Source: Cryptomeria japonica
Lineage: Eukaryota; Streptophyta; Pinopsida; Cupressales; Cupressaceae
Assembly: GCF_030272615.1 (NCBI RefSeq)
Contig: NC_081405.1
Location: forward strand, 608,206,677-608,270,676
DNA length: 64,000 nucleotides
Reading direction: 5' to 3'
The notes under the pieces were generated by a model. It had not been told where the DNA came from and did not search any database. It worked only from the letters and a program-made list of their open reading frames with translations. Positions 12,421 to 22,994 of this stretch are shown in pieces (within the stretch, counting starts at the first letter, position 1; each line of letters begins with the position of its first letter). The position numbers and the translations under genes are program-made.

Positions 12421-13104
12421 AGTATTTCCTATAGTTTGGTTGGTTTTTGTGGTATTGTCATTGATGTCAACCCTCACTGTTTTAGAGATTGTTGTAATAA
12501 ATGTCTCTTATGCAGTTATTTTGTTATCATTAATGTGTTGTCATTAATATAGAATACATATGTGTGATAAGGAGATGACATAGATGGTTGATCATATGTG
12601 TGTTTTCATTGATGTTCATGGATAGTTATTGTATATCATGTTGTTGATGATGTGACGATGATAAAGTTCTTGATTGGGTATCATGCCCTATTTGTTACCA
12701 GTGGAGAATTTATCATGATGATATCACATTAAGATCAGAGTTTACTTTAGTGGTGAATATTCACCAATGGTGAATATTTCACGTCGACGACCTGGAAAAT
12801 GGTGAATATATTGTACCGACCGGGGATGACCATGTTGCGAGGAATTTATAAATATTCATCAAATGCATGACCCAATCGCCCATTGTTTTGTGTAATTAAT
12901 TGTATCTATGTGAAGATTTCGCCAATAGAATCCACGTTTTCCACAATGTAAATTTAATTTTTTCACCTACACTCTCTAGGGTTGCCTTAATAGATGGTCA
13001 TAATTCGCCAATAGCCATATGAATATTTATTTTCCAGGAGGATTCAATTCGTCTGACATTTTCCAGACGTGTGTCTTCAAATTTGTTAGCTAGATTGTGG
13101 TATC
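12421..13104 (+). other. Possible LTR remnant before copia RT scrap
   Basis: Contains GGTATTGTCATTGATGTCAAC near 12451, a phrase that also lies near the start of the LTRs at 20721 and (minus strand) 49.8 kb. A small inverted repeat GGTGAATATTCACC lies near 12754. No LTR partner found. Confidence 0.25.
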
Positions 13105-13245
13105 TTTATTTCTCTAGATAAGTATGTTAAAGAGATCTTGAAGGAGTTTGGTATGGAGGATTCAAAACTAGTGATTACTCCCATTGCCACCAGCTGTCAT
13201 TTGAGCAAGGATGATAAGTCACCTCAAGTTAATTAGACTCTATAT
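13105..13245 (+). pseudogene. Ty1/copia reverse transcriptase fragment
   Basis: A frame reads DKYVKEILKEFGMEDSKLVI, then TPIATSCHLSKDD. This is the well-known segment near the end of the copia RT domain (KYV..L..FGM.. and ..TP...). The following TLY also fits before a stop replaces the next residue. Nothing of copia before or after is recognisable, so it is an isolated scrap of about 45 codons. Confidence 0.8.
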
Positions 13246-15493
13246 TAAGCTTAAAGAGAGGACCTATTTAATAAAGATGCCATATTCAACTTATGAAAGT
13301 GGAAGGAGGTCAAGAATACACACCTCACCTATTGCTTGGGGAGGGATTTTTTATGAGAATGACACACTTTCAATACTAAGGAGAGATTGTTCATAAAAGA
13401 GATACACTTTCAACCAAGCAAGAGGTCCTAATAAAGTATAGACATATATAATAAAATATAAGATCCTCATGAACGACAAACAATTATATGCATGAATGAA
13501 TATCATTATAAAATATATAACTCAATAAATGAAAAGTGGATCCTTTAGAAGGAAGAATGATTGAAAACTATTTTAACCCTTGAACGAGGAGATAAGAATA
13601 ATTAAGCTATTATGTTGCTATCAAATAATAATTTCACATTAAATTGTGCCACCATTCATGAAAAATGGCCCTCCAAAAGGTAATACATTAGTGTCACATA
13701 GTAAGGACCGACATAGTAATGCTAAGAGTCCTAAGGTATGACATGATTATTTTGATATAAAAATGGTTCAATATCAAAAGTTTTGTGAATAAGAATAGGT
13801 TATCATAAAATTCTTGAAGAAATTATTCAATCACTCTACAATTACTAGAGAGTGGGTATAGAAAATATGATGGAGACAAAACCTATAACCATTACTTGGT
13901 TTAGAGTTATACTTGCATCTTATGTATTAAAAAGTTATCTTTAAGTCATATCTAAGTGTCCAATATATTTCTTCCACTAGAGAAGAAGTTCTTTGTGGGA
14001 GGGGATGGTTAGTGTTTCTTTAATGGATTGGTAAGGAAGGAACTACAAAATCTTATTCCCTATATATTGTATTGGGACAAAGGTTCTGTAAGAACCTTGA
14101 TTCCTTGTTCCATATATTCAATACCATGTCCTCTATATCCTTGTTTAAAAATCTCATCAAACTATATTTATAATTTGTTTGCAAATGTGATGGGGAAGAA
14201 ATTTCATCATACACCTCATTGAAATTTTTAGTATAAGTATACCTTGGAGCACCAAAGGGATGAAAATAAGAAAGATGGATCCTTTTAGGAGGATCTACAC
14301 AAATTTATTAGCTTCATTCATGTCCACAACTAGGAAGGTAAAAGAGTCCTTTTGTATTAAAGTTTTGGGTTGTGAAGAAGGGTTTTCATCATCTAATGTT
14401 TCATTTTTACTAAATGCAATGTTTTGTGACATGTCATTAAGAAAATCCATAACATTATTTTGTCTCAAAAATATTTTGATGATAAAGATAATCTCTTGTA
14501 TAATAAAGGGGATCTAAGGTCATAGATGTGTGGACAGTTTGATTGACAATGTTTGATGCTTGTCCCTCTTATACCAAAGTAACCTTATGGGAAGAGTATT
14601 CATCATTACTATTCAATAATCCATATTTGTAAAAGAGATCATTGATAGATGTATTAACTTTTTCGCCATGAATAAGACATACCCTCGAAGAGGTACAAGC
14701 ATGATTTGTCTCAATATTATTTATAGCAGGATTATCAAAGGTACAACATGAAAGATCCAATATATCTTTAATTAAAGATAAACATTCTATGAACAAATTT
14801 AAAAGTACCATCATATAACAACATAAAATGTGTATTCAATCCTTTAAAAATAAATTAAATATTGTTAAGATCCTTGAAACCCTCAATATGATGTACATTA
14901 AAATACAATGAATTAATGCAAGTAACATAAAGTGAAGTAATCCAACTTTGAACAAATAATTTTTCTAAATATAGCTAATTAGCAATGTAATCAAAAGTGA
15001 AATGGAAAACCAATTGAATTACGTAGGATCCATTGCTAAAAATTAAATCTTGAAAATTAGAACTATGCAAAGTTGACGACACATTGGCTTCACCAAAATG
15101 AAATGGTGGAAATATGTGTCTTAGCTTAGAAATGTAAACTAAGAACTCAATTAATCACTATTTCCATTTTTATTGGAAGGGAACAATACATAAGATCCAA
15201 CTTCAATAGTAAATGAGAATTGGTGTTGTATTTAATTATAATCAATAAGATCAAACAAATACACAATTGTTACATAAGGTTATAGTTCTAGCAAACATGA
15301 CCTATAATCTTGAACTAGTGGACTATGTGTGAATCGAAAATTAGGAATCATCACAACTTGAAATTATTTATTTTTCATAGCTTATGAAATTTATAATTCT
15401 ATTCTCATGGAATATGGCCAACACATTTTTATGCACAAAATAATTTGTTATAAGTTTTTTGAACTAATCAAAATTTCATCTTAATCTTGATAT
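13246..15493. other. Unassigned AT-rich stretch
   Basis: Several frames of 60-85 codons occur (14028, 14260 plus strand; 14569-14814 minus strand) without a domain or conserved pattern I can name. No repeat structure was seen at this scale. Confidence 0.5.
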
Positions 15494-15652
15494 AGTTAGA
15501 AACATGATTGTCATTACATGAAAAGATCAATTTTTGTATGCCTGATACAACCATGAGATTTAATGAACCCAAAGGAGGTGGTTAAGCCATATCACAAAAC
15601 TGATTAGTGTGCTACACAATAGAAGGAGATGAAGGGGGCACACCTTGCAACA
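15494..15652 (-). repeat. TRIM-like 3' LTR (copy 1)
   Basis: 159 bp; aligns with 15705-15863 throughout (shared phrases: GTTAGAAACAT, TTGTCATT, GATACAACC, AGATTTAATGAA, GGAGGTGGTTAAG). Confidence 0.85.
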
Positions 15653-15704
15653 ATCCCCCCCCCCCCATGCAAGTGAGTGGTTTGAAACCAACTTTGATAC
15701 TACT
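15653..15704 (-). other. TRIM-like core: primer site and polypurine tract
   Basis: Minus strand: primer-site-like TAGTATCAAAG (about 15692-15703), short linker, then G12 (15655-15666) next to the 3' LTR. Confidence 0.75.
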
Positions 15705-15863
15705 TGTTAGAAACATAGTTGTCATTGCACCATAAGATCGACATGTTAATGCTTGATACAACCGCAAGATTTAATGAATCCATGGGAGGAGGTTAAGTCA
15801 TGTCTCAAAATCAAGCACTGTGTTACACATCACAAGGAGACCAAGGGAGCACACCTCGCAACA
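15705..15863 (-). repeat. TRIM-like 5' LTR (copy 1)
   Basis: 159 bp; partner of 15494-15652 and similar to the reverse complement of 37340-37498 and 37554-37712. Confidence 0.85.
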
Positions 15864-17055
15864 TATACTTAATAAAAAATATTTTTTATTCCACCTAAAA
15901 TGTAATCTAAACTTCATTTTCATAATGGGTGCCTCGAATAAGTTTTTCCCCTTTTTTTAATTTTTTATTTTGTCCTGTTTGACCTAAATATTTGAGAAAC
16001 TTAAAGGATGAATCTTGAAAAAATTCAGTAATAGAAAATGTATTGCTCGAAGTCTACTTTCCAAATATGTAATTTATTTTAATACCCAGATCTTAAAAAT
16101 GAAGTTTTAATAAGCATTAATAAAACCTATATTTTAAAAGTCACTTTTCAGGACCATACCATGCCCGTGTATGGAAAGCATAATTTGACCTAAATGAAAA
16201 TATTTTTCTTTATCCTTTTGTGAAAAGATCTGTAACTCACTCATCTTTTATGAGAATATATTTTTGTAATTTTTTTCCGTATATATATTTTTTTGTTATT
16301 TTTTAATTGGGCATAATCACTATTTTGAAAAATCCGCATATACGGCAAGCATAATTTGACCTAAACTTAACATTTTTTATTTATTTTTTAAACTGTATCG
16401 ATTCGTCTCTAGTTTGATGCCATATAATTTTTTTTTCAAAAAACTTAATGATGAAAAAGTTATAAAAATTTAAAAAACCTTGTTATTTCAAGTTTATGGA
16501 GCTCTTTCATTAGAAACTATTTTAAAATTAAAAATATTGATCAATTATTTTAAAAAAAAAAATATTTGGAATCTAGACAATGTGTACTATAATGGGTTTT
16601 TGTTGTTTAAAAAAATTGTGAAAATTAGGTGTTCATCTATATATTTTTCAAGTCATTTTTTTGTATGAAGCTTGGTTTGGCGTTCAAGTTAAATGTCAAA
16701 CGAGGTCGAAGCCTCAGGTTCGGCTCTCAAAACCATTTTCCAAGACAAATTCTAAACCTACAAGCGGGCCCCAAAAACACTTTTTTTTCAAATGGGGTCT
16801 CGTATCCAAAACGGGATCCCGTTCTATTTTTCCATATAATTAAAAATGCAAAAACAAAACAAGATCCCTTTTTTTTTTGCATTAATTTTTTTTTCAAATT
16901 TGTATAAATAAGAGTTATTAAAAATGATAAAACATGTCTTCTTATGTGCGAGTTTTTACATAATATTTAATGATTTATTTGTCCTTTGGATGCTCTTTTG
17001 TTCCAATTTTAGATCCATTTTTTGAAGGTGGCATTTATTGCATAATTTTTTAGTC
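15864..17055. other. AT-rich leader before transposase relic
   Basis: The phrase GCATAATTTGACCTAAA occurs twice (about 16179 and 16345), each after a GTATATGG or CATATACGG-like string. A short protein-like frame (AWFGVQVKCQTRSKPQVRLS, about 16661-16843) and long A/T runs precede the ATG at 17056. May hold the 5' part of the element that carries the following gene; its end was not found. Confidence 0.35.
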
Positions 17056-20000
17056 ATGGGGTCTAAACAACATCAGAACAAGAAACAAAGGAGGGAATTG
17101 ACTGTCAAGGAAATTCAAGTAGAAAGAGAGGACACCAAATGCCAAAGAGATAGAAGAATGAGGATTCAACAAATGAATAATCTTGATGCTTTTGGATCCA
17201 CAACAATGGAAGAGACAAACATTCAAGATGATGCCTTGGGGGATCAAATGGACGTAGATGATGTAATTATGAATGATGTTGATTTGAATAAAATAATTAT
17301 GAAGAATATTCCAAGTACTATATCCTCAAATCCAGGTACATCTTCAAATTATCCAAGTACATCTTCAAAACCTACTCTGGAAGACATGGATAATCTAATT
17401 ATAGTGATATTCATTTTGATGATTTAGTAGAAGCTGGATATATCAATGTTGAGATTGATAGAATTGTCCATGAAAATGAAAACCTTCATGTTGGTAAAGA
17501 TGAAATTCCTTTGAATGTTGAAAGTGAAAATCCTTTTGAACATGGTGAAAATGAAAATCCTCCAATTGTTGAAGATCTAGGAAACCTTTTTATAAAATTT
17601 GAAAAAAAAGTTTTGGATAATCTTCCTGGTAAGATTTCTTGGAGACAGATAAGAACATATGCCAATAGAATATACAAGGATTTTTTTTGTCAAAAAAAAC
17701 TTGCAATTCAATGTCAACTTATGATGCAATTGATGAGAATGTGAAAAATGAGAAAAGTGATGAAAAAAATTGGCATCTATGTGAAACCATAAAAAAAATA
17801 CGAATACATTAAGCATGCTATGTCTACTGTTGCAAGTACCATTGAATTTATTGGTACAACAAGTTGATCTAAAGATAAGAATGTGACACGACGATCTATA
17901 ACAACTGCCATAGTGAATAAAGCAACCTTGAATAAAAGGATGGTAAGCAACATTAGTGGAATTTTAAAGATGCATCCTAAAACTTTGGTTAGAGCAGCTA
18001 AAAGAAGAGAAAGCATTGAAAATGATCCAATCAACCAAAGTTGGATTTTTAGTGGTAGACTTTGAAGGTCAAATATGAAATTGAATATGGAAGTGAAATA
18101 ATTGGTTGAAAAGTTTTGGCATGATAATACGAGGGTATCATCTAATGCTAGAGATGTTCTAAAGTTGAAAGTGGGGTAAAAAATTTGTGACCTTCATCCA
18201 AAACACCTATTAGACACAAATCAAACTGAATTTTATAGAAATTTTTTGGATGAAGTTGTGATACCTGGAAATATTACTATAAGTCAAAGATCATTTGAAA
18301 AATGCAAGCCTTGGTATGTGAAAATTAATAAGAAAATAATCTCTTGTTGTAAAACGCACGTGCAATTTCATTACTATTATGATATTTTTTGATACATACA
18401 TTGTGTTTTGCATAGTAACATGCTTATCCAGGAATTTGTGGTATTGATATGCCACCTGAATCAATCAAGGAATTTGTAGCAAGTTTATTTTGTGAAAGAA
18501 CTGATGGATAATTATTTTTTTTACGTTCATGTATCTCTGGACAATGTTCTAGTTGTGGAAATTTTTCATCACTATTAGAATGTATGCATGAGAGTAGTGA
18601 AACTGATTTTGTACAACAACTAGTGGATGTTAGAAGATTTAAGAATGTTGAGTATCCCTTAAAGGATGGGAAAATAGGAAAGCATGTCAATTTAACTACA
18701 GAGAAGGTTAGTGTACATGCATTCATGTCAGAATTTAAAAGTAAGATTGTACCAATATATGTGACACACTCTCAACATGTTAGATGACTTGATTCTCAAT
18801 TCCGCACATGTAGAAATACATTTCCAGTTGGAAGTATACTATCAGTGGTGGACTTTGTAGAAAACTATACTCTTAAGCCACAAGAGGAAATTCAATCTCA
18901 ATATTACAATTCCACTCAAGTTGCTATTTTTGTTCATATTGTTTATAGACATGCATATGATAGCACAAAATATGATAGAAAAATCCTAAGGGAGTATCAT
19001 TTCTATGTGAGTGATAATAGGATTCACTTGTTAGAGTTTGTTCAATATTGTTTTAGCATATTTTAGAGAAATCTAAGAGAAAGAGGAATCCAGATGACAA
19101 AACATCTTATATGGACACATAATTGTACAAGATAATTCAAGAATGCTCGAATGTTTTATTGGTTAAGCAAGGCTCACACGCAATACAATATCCAACATAT
19201 ATGGAGTTTTTTTGAAGCTGGACTTGGTAAAGGAGAACATGATGGAGCCGGTGCATATGTTAAAAGAATTCTTGCTAGAGAGCAATTAAAATTTGAAGAT
19301 AATGTAAAATTTAAAGATGCACATGCAATTGTAGATTGGTGCAATACAACCTTATCTACTGGATCAGGTGTGAACTATACAATTCAACGATTCTTTTGGT
19401 TAGTTGAAGAGTAAAACATTGTGCTGAAACTTGATTGTGAGATAATTAGTGGATCAACAAAATGGCATTCTTTTAAGAATTCAAATGCAAGCACATGGAC
19501 TATATGGATAAGGGAACTTGGATGTTTTTGTCAATTTTGTATTTCAGATGATTCTGATACTGTTTGCATCACATGATTATGATCATGTTTCAGACCTTGT
19601 ACAAAAAGGTAATCATTTAATTATTTTGTTGACCATTTAATACTTTATTAGTTTCAAACTTTTTTATATTTAATGTAAATTAAAAATGGTAATTTTTAAT
19701 TCTAAATTCTGATAATTTATTAATTTTTTGTTTGTAGTACATGTGTATGCTATTGTTGCACCTGAGGACAATGAAGAGGAAACAAAATATTGCTTGGATT
19801 GATGTGTTGAGACTAAACACAAATTAGTTAACCCTCGAGAAGATGATGATGGTTTTCATTATCTGACTGGTTTAGTGGTAGTTGTTGGAAGTTGGCTAAG
19901 GAAATATTTGACAAGGAAGAATGATTTGCCTGCTTTTTGAAGATTATGAAACACACAAGAAGATAATACACTACTCACATTTGATTGTTGCAACAAATAT

Positions 20001-20124
20001 ACAACTAGTGAGATATCGTGGTAGACCTAGTAATAAAAAGTTGTGGACAATTTCTATGGAGGATCACGAGACAATTATAGATGCTTTGGAAAAAAGAGAG
20101 GATGCAGATGGTACAATGGAATAA
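17056..20124 (+). pseudogene. Transposase-like gene of unassigned DNA transposon, decayed
   Basis: Collinear coding relic of about 3 kb. It starts MGSKQHQNKKQRRELTVKE (basic), then an acidic, Ser/Pro-rich linker (to about 17570), a region ending ISWRQIRTYANRIYKDFF (17640), a basic block (17880-18060: RRSITTAIVNKATLNKR.., RRESIEND..W.FSGR), a region DLHPKHLLDTNQTEFY (18190) and CCKTHVQFHYYYDIF (18345). The later part has NCTR-stop-FKNARMFYWLS (19125) and FFEAGLGKGEHDGAGAYVKR (19210). Many plant and animal transposase-like proteins have D-x-C-x-x-Q-F-K followed by a GKG..DG.G..VKR motif; I cannot name the superfamily. The Asp expected before NC is His and the Gln is a stop. About ten stops and some frameshifts: dead. 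Confidence 0.65.
19609..19737 (+). other. Intron of the transposase-like gene
   Basis: Begins GTAATC, ends TTTGTAG, AT-rich, 129 bp. Removing it joins ..SDLVQK to VHVYAIVAPED in one frame (phase 1). The presence of an intron shows this is a DNA-transposon-type or host-type gene, not a retro copy. Confidence 0.7.
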
Positions 20125-20450
20125 GTATTTAAATAAAGAGGTATGTATGTATGTACACACACACACACACATATATTATATATAATTTCTTTTTATTGTA
20201 CCATTTGATCTATGGTTTAAATATTATTGTTTGATATATAGGTCCATCCCCTTATTGAGAGCTCTTACACAATTGTGGTACATGTAATGGAATAAGTATT
20301 TAATATATAGAGGTACATATAGTTGTTTTAAAAGTACATGTCTTTCAATGATAAATTGATAAGTTGCTTTTAAAATATAGGAAATTTCATAATTCATTTA
20401 AAATGTGAACAACTATGCTGCACTTCCATATAGATTATAATGTTTATTGT
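20125..20450. repeat. Microsatellite and short duplicated segment
   Basis: 20142-20185 holds (ATGT)n, (AC)n and AT repeats. The phrase AATGGAATAAGTATTTAA at about 20116 recurs at about 20287. A splice-acceptor-like TATATAG followed by GTCCATCC lies near 20241. The segment CAATGATAAATTG..AAGTTGCTTTTA (20345) is repeated near 27660. Confidence 0.6.
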
Positions 20451-20715
20451 CCCCTTAAGCCATGTCCTTATTATTTTGATCCCCTTAAGCCACATGTCTC
20501 AATTGTACACCCATCCCCTTAAGCCTCATGTCCTAATCAGTTAATTTCCCCTTAAGCCATGTCTTGTTTAGTTCAAATGATCCTCTTTTAAGCCACATGT
20601 TCTATTTCTAGTTTTATCCCCTTAAGCCACATGTCCCAATTATGCCCATCACCTTCAGCTTGCCTCATGTGTCCTAATTAGTTATATTCCCCTTAAGCCA
20701 TGTCCTAGTTAACTT
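20451..20715. repeat. CCCCTTAAGCC(AC)ATGTCC minisatellite, left block
   Basis: Eight degenerate units of about 30-38 bp. Core CCCCTTAAGCCACATGTCC plus a variable AATTAGTTNATTT-type spacer. The block stops five bases before the LTR at 20721 and related units resume at 27735. Confidence 0.85.
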
Positions 20716-20720
20716 AAACT

Positions 20721-21515
20721 TGTTGGAAAATGCACACTCCAAAGAGATATTTTAGGTGATTGAAGGTATTGTCATTGATGACAACCTTACAATCATATGA
20801 TACTGGCAGGAAGACATAGGCACCAACACCGGCAGACTCTACACTGGCATACAAAACACTGACACCAAAAAGGAATAATATCGACACCTTGGCCGACAGT
20901 AATTTTGTATAAATGTATTTTGTAATTAATTGTAAAATCTTTTGTAAGCTGACATGGTGGATTGTAATATGACTCATATATGTATGAGATAATTATAAAT
21001 CATTTTTAATATGTGATAGGCAAAGTATGGGAAGATAATAGCAGACCTAATATGTGAATTATTGGATAAGGGTTTATGTATGTAGCAGAGCTTAAACCGG
21101 TACTGAACCGGGCATAGCAGATGCTAATCTGAAGCAGTACAAGACATTGGATTTGTATAATCTAATTTTGTAAGTCAATGTAGCTTCATTTTGTATTTGA
21201 GCAGTGAGCTCTAGGCACTTGGCCTTCCTACATGTGCAGGCCCCTATTGTAGCAGTAATATTCTCTTATTGGCTAGTAAGTGAATATTGTGGGTCACAAA
21301 TCCCATTGAGGTTTTTCCCACACTGGGTTTCCTCATTAAAATATTGTGTTATGGTGTTCTTTTCATGTTGTGGTTGTTATTCTTATTTGTTGCATTATTT
21401 CTGGTTTACCGGTACATAGTTTTAATATGCTTTTCATGTTATAAGTTAAGAAAATATTACCACCAGTCAAATACTTATTCACCCCCCCCTCTCAGTATCT
21501 TTGGGAATCCTAACA
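20721..21515 (+). repeat. 5' LTR of pol-less element
   Basis: TGTTGGAAAATGC to GGGAATCCTAACA. Contains TATAAAT at 20909-20915. Matches 26661-27453 along its length with scattered substitutions. Confidence 0.95.
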
Positions 21516-21517
21516 AT

Positions 21518-21529
21518 TGGTATCAGAGC
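21518..21529 (+). promoter_or_regulatory. Primer binding site, initiator-Met tRNA type
   Basis: TGGTATCAGAGC two bases after the LTR; this is the standard complement of the plant initiator methionine tRNA 3' end. Confidence 0.9.
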
Positions 21530-21586
21530 TTGGTCCTCTTTTTTCAAAAGCCTAATAGCTTGAGGAAAATCCTGTCACTGGTAGAG

Positions 21587-22691
21587 ATGGAAAACTTGAG
21601 AAAACAATTGGAAACAACTCTTTCAGACTATGATGCAGAAAAAGTTAAGAATATCAAACTTGAGGATGATCTGAAGGCTTCTCAGGATATTATTCGAGCA
21701 CTTCAAGAAAATTACACTATAGCAAGGCATAAAAGAAGATAACTTTGTGAAAATATGTAGAAAGAGGAAGATGAAAGGGAAACTCTTAATGATCTGGTGA
21801 ACCAACTAAGACAAGATAACTGTACAATGAAGAATGAGATGCAAGATATGACTATGAGATTTTGTAAAGAAATTGAAGATAGAAAGAAGAATGAAGATGA
21901 CCTGACTAGAAGACTAAATGATGTTGGAAATGAAAACACAAGACTCAGTCATGAAAAGGATATGTTGAAGATAGATCTAATGCATACACAAAATGACAGA
22001 ACTAAACTCATGAGACATAAAGGAATCTTGGAGAATGAACTGACTGGTGCAAATCAACACAAAGATAAATTCAAGAAAAGTTTAGAAGAACTTGTTGACA
22101 TGCTGAAAAATCAGAAACCAAATGGTGATACAAATGGCCTTGGCTTGGAAACTGGTGAAAGCTCCAGTAGTGCAAACAATCATGATCATAATAAACTGGT
22201 AAGACAACCTAATGCTTATAAATTCAATGGGAAATGCTTTAACTATAACAAGTATGGTCATAGAGCAAATTTGTGTAGATCTAGAAATTATCAGAACACC
22301 AATACACCCACTAGTCAATGTTCTAAATGCAACAAAGTTGGTCATAACTCAGAAAATTGCAGAATGAATGTAAGATGTTATGTTTGTGGAAGATTTGGAC
22401 ATCTATCTAATCGATGAAGAACACATACTAGCATAGGATATGGGAAAGATATTCAGAAAAACAATGTGACTTGTTATGCTTGTAACAAAATTGGACATAT
22501 TGCAAAATTTTGTAGAGCCACTGGCAAATAACAAAGGTCCTAGCTTGAAAGGTAAAGAAAAGGTTGAAGAGGTAAAGAAAGAATTCTCAAAACAATGGAT
22601 CAGAAATTTAGATCAAAATGTTGATGGGAATACCCCTCCATCGGTAGAACAAAGTAACACTCCACCTACAGGAGACTCTTCATCTAACTAA
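21587..22691 (+). pseudogene. gag-like gene: coiled coil plus four zinc knuckles
   Basis: Starts MENLRKQLETTLSDYDAEK. About 200 residues of charged heptad-like sequence (coiled coil, 21587-22130), then four CCHC knuckles. Knuckle 1 (near 22235) has Tyr for the second Cys; knuckle 2 CSKCNKVGHNSENC (22319) is complete; knuckle 3 (22375) loses its last Cys to TGA; knuckle 4 CYACNKIGHIAKFC (22472) is complete. In-frame stops at 21740, 21758 and 22415, then a frame change near 22520, after which the tail (KGKEKVEEVKKEFSKQW) follows. Knuckles would bind RNA in a virus-like particle. Confidence 0.85.
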
Positions 22692-22994
22692 AGGAAAATC
22701 CTTGGGGGTTTAGCAAAAAAATGAAAAACATGCTATTATACCCTTGATTGATGGTGAGAAGTTGAATTACTTCTTTACTGACAGATGAGTTAAGTTGTGA
22801 CTTAACCAGCAACCATTAAATATGGTAGTTAGAGAAAATAATGTTATAAAGAAAGTGTTTTGGCTCCTTTTTTCATTCACCGAGCATTCAAATCTTCGAG
22901 AGCACAAAAATTCTTGAGACAAGGCATCCTTAGCGAGAAGTGAAGAAATTCATCAAAGCATTCATCCTTAAGGTAGATTGAGGTATTCACAACT
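22692..22994 (+). other. Spacer between gag-like gene and large ORF
   Basis: About 300 bp without coding features. A TTTCATTCACCGAGCATTC-like leader precedes the ATG at 22995. Could hold a splice acceptor or separate start for the second ORF; not determinable by eye. Confidence 0.4.

Larger units (their letters stand above)
15494..15863 (-). mobile_element. TRIM-like miniature LTR element (copy 1, minus strand)
   Basis: Two direct repeats of 159 bp (15494-15652 and 15705-15863) flank a 52-bp core. Read on the minus strand the core starts with a primer site like TGGTATCAGAGC (TAGTATCAAAG..) directly after the LTR and ends with 12 G, an ideal polypurine tract, directly before the next LTR. No coding space exists. 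LTRs end in TG..CA or close variants. Flanks both contain ATATA around the element ends, a possible target duplication. The same structure is found at 37340-37712 in the opposite orientation. Terminal repeats in miniature (TRIM) are a known non-autonomous class; I cannot say whether this family is named. Confidence 0.85.

Noticed and set aside
15655-15666. Poly-C run as sequencing artefact or i-motif element
   Set aside because: Its position exactly next to the TRIM LTR makes a polypurine tract the simpler reading, although run length may be inexact.
21204-21480. Hydrophobic, cysteine-rich open frames inside the LTR at 20721-21515
   Set aside because: They sit in LTR sequence, recur in the 3' LTR with changes, and have no homology I recognise.
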